Source: Paracoccaceae bacterium (lineage in GTDB: Bacteria > Pseudomonadota > Alphaproteobacteria > Rhodobacterales > Rhodobacteraceae). From it: a stretch of 17,214 nucleotides of DNA. The translations under genes and the position numbers were made by a program. Shown here piece by piece: positions 12,236 through 17,214 of the stretch. Every line of letters begins with the position of its first letter. The stretch's first letter is position 1. The stretch is from positions 1-17,214 of the forward strand of contig NVUP01000014.1 of the NCBI GenBank assembly GCA_002401945.1, in the 5' to 3' direction. The notes below the pieces were generated by a model. It ran no database searches. It was not told the origin of the DNA and saw only the letters and a program-made list of their open reading frames with translations.

Positions 12236-14068
12236 TCACTCAGCAACCTTTTGCGCCGCGCGGGATGGCTCTGCCATCTCCAACTTGTCCCGCCAATAGG
12301 TCTCGCTGGTCAGTCGGCCATAGTCACCCCGATACTGCATCGCCAATGTCTCATAACATTTAAAAAACCGCAGGCCATTGCGCAGGAACCGGCCACAGAG
12401 CTGCACCGCCCGCCACTTGTCATGACAGACGGTATAGGCCTTGGTTTCCTCGGCATTCAACACCGTGATCTGTGCCGCCCCCCACACATATCCGATATGG
12501 CCACGGTGTTTTGCCCGCAGGGTGATCTTGCGGCCCAGACGGCCATAAAATGGGATCAGCAATCCGTTTAGTGTCAGCTTCATCAGCAGCCGCCCGCCCC
12601 AACTCAGCGGAGTTTTGCGGATCGGTGGCAACCCATGGGTGGAGTCTATATTCTGCCAGGTCTCGCTCTTGGTCAGCGCCTTCAAATCAGCGCGCCGCTG
12701 CGCCATATCAGCGTTTTGATCAAAAAATTCAGGGCCTTGCATCACATCTTCCAAAGCCAAGTTGACCGCCGCCATAGTGTCGTAATGCATCCGTGGCAGG
12801 TTGCGCAGCATAAACCAGGCCGCTATTTTTAGCACCCGCAGCCGCCCCATATCCAACGCTGGCAGGCTCAAGTGATGCGCCATATGACTGCGCAGGTCCA
12901 AATACCAAGTCTGCGGGCTTTCCTTTTCAGTAAAGCTCTCCTGGAACGATACAACGCCGTTTAGGGTGACAATGTTAAAATCGTTGGCCAGCGAGAAACT
13001 GACATCATCCCCCCGGACAAAAAACGGAAAGGCCAGATGCTCGGCCCGTTCCAGCGGAAAGGCAAAATACCACCAGCCACCATAGAAATTCCACGGCACC
13101 GGGCGGCAGGCTGAGGCTTCCATGTCGATCACTTCGTCAACATCCCTCAGGTCGGTGCCCATATGCAACGGCTGGCATCCGCCATGAAACAACGCGCCGT
13201 TTTCCCAGATTGCCCAGCGGTGCTGCTCACCAATCATCGCACCAGCCACCGCCGTGCCCGGATCCGTTGCATAGGCCAAAAACTGATAGGTGCGTTCCAG
13301 GCTGTCCATATGGATCGAGGCATCATCATCCATGAACAGGCAATGGCTGGCGCCGCGCCCGCGCGCCTCCAGCAACCCGCGGGTAAAACCGCCAGCCCCG
13401 CCCAGGTTGGCATTTGGAATGATGCTGACATGGTCATTGGCTGTCGTTTCAACCGACTGGCCATTGTCGACCACAACCATATGCAGATGGTCCTGCATCC
13501 AGGACTGGGCGGCAAAGGCGCTGAACCGCGCCATGGTCCGCGCCACTTCGGCCTCCCGCCTGAAGGTGGTCACTGCCAGCACCAAATCGGGGCTGCGCCG
13601 CGGCGCCTGCCTGGTCTGCCAGCTGGCATTGAGCAACGCTCCCTGTCCCAGCGCCCGTAGTTCGAAAAACAACTGCCCCGGATCATACGGCGGCTGCAGC
13701 ACATGGCTCAGCTCCAACCGCAGCTGACCGTTTTCCGGAAAGGTAACAATGTCACTAACCACCCGGTCCCAGGATTTTCCCCGCGATGCCAGAAACACCG
13801 ACAGCTCAAACTCGCCAGCGCCCTCCAGCAACAGAGACAGATCTTCCAGCCCGCATTCCCGAACCCATTTCTCCCCGTTGAACAGATTGAACCAGGTGCT
13901 AAAGGCGACCAGACCACCGCTGGCAAAGCGCACCCGCCTGCCTCGATCCGATACCGCAACCGGGCCTTTGCTGCGCAGATACAGATCCCGTTCTGTGCAA
14001 ATGCCGGACTCGGGCCACATCAGAGATTGCAGGCTATAGAAGCTTGGTAGGTCAGAATGATCAGTCAA
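12236..14068 (-). CDS. GlfT2-like galactofuranosyltransferase (GT2), 610 aa
   Basis: Expected to polymerise or add galactofuranose from UDP-Galf, the product of glf in this window. It has an N-terminal beta-sandwich region (about 1-150) and a GT-A domain (about 155-400) with AVTTFRRE (165-172), NANLGGAGGFTRG (219-231), the metal/UDP-binding MDDDAS (246-251), GGWWYFAFPL (330-339) and RGDDVSFSL (352-360), then a helical C-terminus. DDD, WW and GDD in this order, and a length near 640 aa, are hallmarks of mycobacterial GlfT2. I chose TTG at 14068 because GGAGG (14076-14080) lies seven bases upstream; the frame is open to an ATG at 14116, which has no suitable ribosome site. The gene follows kpsT on the minus strand. 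The linkage type and processivity cannot be told from sequence. Confidence 0.9.
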   Translation of the reverse strand: MTDHSDLPSFYSLQSLMWPESGICTERDLYLRSKGPVAVSDRGRRVRFASGGLVAFSTWFNLFNGEKWVRECGLEDLSLLLEGAGEFELSVFLASRGKSWDRVVSDIVTFPENGQLRLELSHVLQPPYDPGQLFFELRALGQGALLNASWQTRQAPRRSPDLVLAVTTFRREAEVARTMARFSAFAAQSWMQDHLHMVVVDNGQSVETTANDHVSIIPNANLGGAGGFTRGLLEARGRGASHCLFMDDDASIHMDSLERTYQFLAYATDPGTAVAGAMIGEQHRWAIWENGALFHGGCQPLHMGTDLRDVDEVIDMEASACRPVPWNFYGGWWYFAFPLERAEHLAFPFFVRGDDVSFSLANDFNIVTLNGVVSFQESFTEKESPQTWYLDLRSHMAHHLSLPALDMGRLRVLKIAAWFMLRNLPRMHYDTMAAVNLALEDVMQGPEFFDQNADMAQRRADLKALTKSETWQNIDSTHGLPPIRKTPLSWGGRLLMKLTLNGLLIPFYGRLGRKITLRAKHRGHIGYVWGAAQITVLNAEETKAYTVCHDKWRAVQLCGRFLRNGLRFFKCYETLAMQYRGDYGRLTSETYWRDKLEMAEPSRAAQKVAE

Positions 14069-14075
14069 TGGGTGG

Positions 14076-14080
14076 CCTCC
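14076..14080 (-). promoter_or_regulatory. Ribosome-binding site deciding the GlfT2-like start
   Basis: GGAGG on the minus strand, seven bases upstream of TTG at 14068-14066. The upstream ATG at 14116 has its only AGGA more than a dozen bases away. Confidence 0.6.
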
Positions 14081-14117
14081 AAGTCCGCCTCTCTTTAGTC
14101 TTCCGTCGCCGCACATT

Positions 14118-14771
14118 TCAACTCATCATTTCCTGATGCAGGGCAATGGCTTCTTCAAGGTCCTCAAAATACTGCATTCTGCCATGCTCCAGCACGATGC
14201 CGGCATTACAGAATTTGCGCACCTGCCCCATTGAGTGATTGACCATGATGGCACTGGACTGCTGCATCCGATCGGCAAACAGGATCCGGCTTTTGCGCTT
14301 GAACTGGGCATCTCCCACTGCGGTCACCTCATCAACCAAGTAGGTGTCAAACCGGATCCCCATTGAGGCGCCAAAGGTCAACCGCGAGCGCATGCCCGAT
14401 GAATAGCTGCGCATGGGCATATGGTAAAATTTACCCAGCTCGGCAAACCCATCGACAAAGGCCACCAGCTCATCGGTATCGACACCATAGATCCGGGCGA
14501 TAAATCGCACATTTTCGGCGCCACTCAGGTCCTTGTGAAACGACGCCCCCAGCCCCACCGGCCAAGAGATGCTGCCATCGCTAACCACCCGCCCATGATC
14601 CGGGCGCATGGTGCCCGCGATGATTTTAAGCAGGGTTGATTTCCCAGCGCCGTTGCGCCCCAACAGCGCCAGAGATTTCCCGGTGGGCAAGGTCAGGTTC
14701 AGATTATCGATGACGATCTTGCGCTCGCCCTCCAGCCAGAAGCTTTTGGTCAGGTTCTCAAAACGGATCAT
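14118..14771 (-). CDS. kpsT: Capsular polysaccharide ABC exporter, ATP-binding subunit
   Basis: The ATPase of the KpsMT exporter that moves the finished polysaccharide across the inner membrane. In 217 aa it shows Walker A GRNGAGKST (38-46), the signature YSSGMRSRL (123-131), Walker B TYLVDEVTAVGD (143-154) and the H-loop His179 in VNHS. Length and the SYSSGM signature match KpsT/Wzt N-terminal domains; there is no C-terminal glycan-binding domain of the Wzt type. I chose ATG at 14771, giving MIRFENLTKSF, the usual KpsT beginning. The frame is open to a TTG at 14825, but that lies inside kpsE and adds an unrelated tail. The start is five bases after the kpsE stop, so the genes are coupled. 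The partner permease kpsM is encoded divergently at 16250-17071. Confidence 0.96.
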   Translation of the reverse strand: MIRFENLTKSFWLEGERKIVIDNLNLTLPTGKSLALLGRNGAGKSTLLKIIAGTMRPDHGRVVSDGSISWPVGLGASFHKDLSGAENVRFIARIYGVDTDELVAFVDGFAELGKFYHMPMRSYSSGMRSRLTFGASMGIRFDTYLVDEVTAVGDAQFKRKSRILFADRMQQSSAIMVNHSMGQVRKFCNAGIVLEHGRMQYFEDLEEAIALHQEMMS

Positions 14772-14776
14772 AGGGC

Positions 14777-16168
14777 TCAACTGCGGTCCCGGATTGAATA
14801 ATAAATCAGCGACAGGATAGACCAACCCAGCAACAGGAACAGCCCGGCCAGCCCGGCCAGAATAAACCGCTGCGGGTACTGCGAATCTTCCGCCTGGGTT
14901 GGCTTGATATAGGTGGCCAGATAGCGGCTTTGGCGCACCGCATCGTCGCGTGCCACTTCCAGCGCAGTCAAGGCCGCACGATAAGACGTCTCGGCATATT
15001 CCAGATCCACAGTCAGCCGCTCAAATTCGGAAATCAGCGACGGGTAATCCTCGCCCACAGCCCCGGTCTCGGTACTGGCTGAAGTAAAGGTCTGACGTTC
15101 TATATCGATACGGTCGCGGATCACGTCAATGCGCTGGCGGGCCGTTTTCAGCCGTGGATCCCCCTCGCTGACGCTGCCGCGCAGCAGGTCAAAGTCGATC
15201 AGTGCTTCAGCCAGTTGCTGCTGCAGATTGTTCATCACCCCCATGCGGCCCTGAATGTCGGCGTTTGGATCGACAATACGGGTGCGGGTGCGGAATTGGG
15301 TCAGCGCCTCGCGGGCGGCCTTCAGCCGTTCGATCGCCTCGTCCAGATCGGCCTGAGCATATCCCATCGCATCCTCGCGGGCACGGGCGTTCAGAACATT
15401 GATGCGAGTCTGGCTCTCGGCGACAATCTCGCGCGTGATGGCCTGCGCCATCACCGCATCAAACGCCACCGCCTGCACTTCAATCAGCCCAGAAGAGCCA
15501 TCATAAGAAATGCTAACCACTCGCTGCCAGTACCAGACCAGATCTTCAAGACTGGCATCCGGCCACAGCGAAAAAGCCCAGTCATCCGGCCAGCGTTGCG
15601 CATAATGCGCCTTCAGGCCCAATCGCGCATCAACCACTTTGGCCATTTCCTGGCTTTGGATGAACTCATAGAGAATATCGCTGTCCGAAGCTGCGTTGCC
15701 ACCGGCAAATTGTGCCAACCCGCCCAGCAGATCATTGGCGCTGCTGCTTTCTTGGCTGCGCACAGTAAACCCGGTGGTGGAGATATACTGATCCCCAGCC
15801 ACGGTCCACAGATACAAAACCACCGCCACCAGCGGCGCCAGCACCAGCAGAAGGAAACTGGCCAGCAGCCCCACATGCCGCTTTTTCATCCGCGCCGGAC
15901 GGGCGACCGGTGGCAATTGCAGGGCCGCCAGCTCTGGGGCAGCCAAGGCTTTGGCCGCCGCTCGTCTTTTTTTGCGCCGCTGTTTATTACCTTTGCCACG
16001 GCCCTTGCCTCTCCCGCCCCCTGGCACCAACAGTTGCACATTGCTTTGTGGGTCGGGTTCAATGACCTCGTTGCCGACAACTTCGGTTTGCACAGCGGGT
16101 GCAGCCGGATCATCCGGCAAGGACCGTTTCGGGTCGGGAGAAGAATTACCCTGCTTCATATCGGTCAA
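14777..16168 (-). CDS. kpsE: KpsE/PCP-type capsule export protein
   Basis: A polysaccharide co-polymerase-type inner-membrane protein that links the KpsMT exporter to the outer-membrane channel. In 463 aa it has a cytoplasmic N-terminal tail, a first membrane span at about 98-122, a periplasmic domain with coiled-coil segments (about 265-300, 310-360 and 380-415) and a second span at about 435-458 close to the C-terminus, which is the KpsE/Wzz topology. The DQYISTTGFTVRS strand after span 1 is typical. The tail holds a very basic stretch (53-69, 11 Lys/Arg in 17 residues, with Gly alternating in its first part). The start is a TTG at 16168 with a weak AGG upstream; an ATG at 16159 (460 aa) is an equal alternative. 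It is the first gene of its operon, divergent from kpsM. No KpsD-type outer-membrane gene is visible in the window. Confidence 0.92.
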   Translation of the reverse strand: MTDMKQGNSSPDPKRSLPDDPAAPAVQTEVVGNEVIEPDPQSNVQLLVPGGGRGKGRGKGNKQRRKKRRAAAKALAAPELAALQLPPVARPARMKKRHVGLLASFLLLVLAPLVAVVLYLWTVAGDQYISTTGFTVRSQESSSANDLLGGLAQFAGGNAASDSDILYEFIQSQEMAKVVDARLGLKAHYAQRWPDDWAFSLWPDASLEDLVWYWQRVVSISYDGSSGLIEVQAVAFDAVMAQAITREIVAESQTRINVLNARAREDAMGYAQADLDEAIERLKAAREALTQFRTRTRIVDPNADIQGRMGVMNNLQQQLAEALIDFDLLRGSVSEGDPRLKTARQRIDVIRDRIDIERQTFTSASTETGAVGEDYPSLISEFERLTVDLEYAETSYRAALTALEVARDDAVRQSRYLATYIKPTQAEDSQYPQRFILAGLAGLFLLLGWSILSLIYYSIRDRS

Positions 16169-16185
16169 TCTCGGCCTACATCCGT

Positions 16186-16240
16186 TTGTAATTGGCTTTA
16201 GTTGCTGCCATAGTATGGCTTGCTAACGTCTGCATCACAA
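16186..16240. promoter_or_regulatory. Divergent kpsM/kpsE promoters sharing a 13-bp palindrome
   Basis: The 81-bp gap contains GCCATAGTATGGC (16207-16219), two perfect 6-bp arms around one base. On the plus strand TTGTAA (16186-16191), a 17-bp spacer and CATAGT (16209-16214) form a plausible promoter for kpsM. On the minus strand TTGTGA (16240-16235), a 17-bp spacer and CATACT (16217-16212) form one for kpsE. Each hexamer matches four of six consensus bases. Both -10 boxes fall within the palindrome, so a protein bound there could switch both operons. The palindrome is seen directly; the promoters and operator role are inferred. Confidence 0.45.
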
Positions 16241-16249
16241 TGGGCTTTC

Positions 16250-17071
16250 ATGGTCAGCATTCCTCCCGCGGCAGCGCCTGCCCAACGTCCAAAACCCGTC
16301 GGCAAACGTCGTTTTGCCACCCTGCGCACCATCTTCGCTCTGGTGCTGCGCGAGATGTCCACACGTTACGGGCGCACCCCCGGAGGCTACCTCTGGGGTG
16401 TCCTGGAACCCCTGGCCACCGTCATATTTCTCAGCCTTGGGTTTTCACTGGTTCTGCGCTCCCCCTCTCTGGGCACCAGCTTTTTGCTGTTCTACGCGAC
16501 CGGCTATTTGCCGTTCAATTTCTACCAGGTGCTGTCCGGCTCCATCGCCTCAGCTCTGAGCTTTTCCAAACCACTGCTGAAATACCCCGCCGTGACCTGG
16601 CTGGATGCGGTGATGGCACGGTTTTTGCTCAACAGCCTGACCAACATTCTAATCGCGGCCCTGCTGTTTACCGGCATCCTGGCGGCCATCGGCAACCGCT
16701 CGGCTCTGGATCTGCCAGCAATTGTTCTGGCCATTGGCCTGGCGATGATTTTTGGCTTGGCAGTGGGGGTCCTCAACTGCGTGCTGATGGGGCTTTATCC
16801 AGTATGGAAAATGACCTGGGGCATCGTCACCCGGCCGCTATTTCTAGCCTCGGGGGTGCTTTTTCTCTACGATGACCTACCACCGATGGCACAGCAGGTA
16901 CTGTGGTATAATCCACTGATCCATATCACCGGGTTGACGCGCACCGGATTCTTTTCCACCTACAACCCCGCCTACATCAGCGTCATCTATGTTCTGGTTG
17001 TCAGCCTAATAGTGCTCACCCTGGGGCTGGTGCTGATGGGCCGCTATCACCGGGTCATTCTGAACCGCTAA
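16250..17071 (+). CDS. kpsM: Capsular polysaccharide ABC exporter, permease subunit
   Basis: The membrane subunit that pairs with KpsT to carry the polysaccharide across the inner membrane. Six hydrophobic spans are visible in 273 aa, at about 48-69, 76-98, 127-147, 154-178, 189-207 and 243-264. LREMSTRYGRTPGGYLW (33-49), just before the first span, is the hallmark of ABC-2 polysaccharide permeases (KpsM/Wzm), and FLYDDLPPMAQQVLWYNPL (205-223) is the usual loop before the last span. I chose ATG at 16250; the frame is open to a TTG at 16220, but that codon overlaps the predicted transcription start. The ribosome site (GGG) is weak. It is separated from kpsT by the divergent promoter region rather than lying next to it, as it does in many clusters. 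Confidence 0.95.
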   Translation: MVSIPPAAAPAQRPKPVGKRRFATLRTIFALVLREMSTRYGRTPGGYLWGVLEPLATVIFLSLGFSLVLRSPSLGTSFLLFYATGYLPFNFYQVLSGSIASALSFSKPLLKYPAVTWLDAVMARFLLNSLTNILIAALLFTGILAAIGNRSALDLPAIVLAIGLAMIFGLAVGVLNCVLMGLYPVWKMTWGIVTRPLFLASGVLFLYDDLPPMAQQVLWYNPLIHITGLTRTGFFSTYNPAYISVIYVLVVSLIVLTLGLVLMGRYHRVILNR

Positions 17072-17214
17072 CAGGACCTTCATCCGCCAGTGCCAAGACA
17101 TTGCCGTGCGACCGGCCCAGACGTCGGCCCAATCCGTCACCGATGGCCCGCCAGGTCAGCCGCAGATACGCGCGCCGCACGCCGCGGTGATGGCGCACCT
17201 TGAGGATCCATTTG
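17055..17214 (-). CDS. Unidentified protein, C-terminal 52 residues (cut by window edge)
   Basis: An open minus-strand frame enters from the right edge and stops at TGA 17057-17055, overlapping the end of kpsM by 17 bp in convergent orientation. The 52 residues are Arg-rich (KVRHHRGVRRAYLRLTWRAI near the start) and end in an acidic tail, DEGPVSGSE. The codons favour G/C at the third position, and the other two minus-strand frames are closed by stops, which supports a real gene. No family can be named from this fragment. Its position suggests another polysaccharide-locus gene, but that is only context. Confidence 0.5.
   Translation of the reverse strand, partial: KWILKVRHHRGVRRAYLRLTWRAIGDGLGRRLGRSHGNVLALADEGPVSGSE

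Noticed and set aside
15215..16201. 328-codon plus-strand open frame opposite kpsE
   Set aside because: It is antisense to a protein with clear two-span KpsE topology, and the translation has no family signal.

Overview
The window looks like chromosomal DNA of a marine alphaproteobacterium, most likely the Roseobacter group (Rhodobacteraceae). The grounds are high G+C with strong third-position G/C bias, tightly packed genes, a KpsE/KpsT/KpsM exporter of the alphaproteobacterial type, and several sulfotransferases, which are common in marine polysaccharide clusters. This is a judgement from protein flavour; no rRNA or other taxonomic marker is present. Nearly every base belongs to one surface-polysaccharide (capsule) locus, and both edges cut through genes.

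Layout. Positions 1-7121 (minus strand) read, in transcription order, a sulfotransferase, UDP-galactopyranose mutase (glf), a giant multidomain glycosyltransferase of 1494 aa, and a second sulfotransferase cut by the left edge. Positions 7236-11005 (plus strand) hold a 932-aa adenylation/carrier/SGNH fusion and, overlapping it by one base, a third sulfotransferase. Positions 11074-16168 (minus strand) read a KpsE-like chain-length/export protein, the KpsT ATPase, a GlfT2-like galactofuranosyltransferase and a fourth sulfotransferase. Positions 16250-17071 (plus strand) hold the KpsM permease. A partial unidentified CDS enters from the right edge on the minus strand.

How the genes fit together. 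Glf makes UDP-galactofuranose, the GlfT2-like enzyme and the giant glycosyltransferase build the glycan, and KpsM/T/E export it. Four distinct PAPS-type sulfotransferases imply a sulfated chain or sulfated attached groups. The A-carrier-SGNH fusion has an adenylation domain closely resembling DltA (D-alanine ligase of teichoic-acid D-alanylation), a DltC-like carrier domain and a C-terminal domain with a DltD-like GSS motif. It suggests that the polysaccharide is also aminoacylated, apparently in the cytoplasm, because no signal peptide, membrane segment or MBOAT (DltB) partner is visible here. That single-chain Dlt-like system in a Gram-negative sulfated-galactofuran capsule locus is the most interesting candidate for an undescribed system.

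Control. The two divergent intergenic regions (7122-7235 and 16169-16249) each hold an inverted repeat. In the second, candidate promoters in both directions share a 13-bp palindrome. Several genes appear to start at TTG or GTG chosen by good ribosome-binding sites. No tRNA, rRNA, CRISPR array, insertion sequence or other mobile element was seen. No stretch longer than 300 bases lacks a gene.
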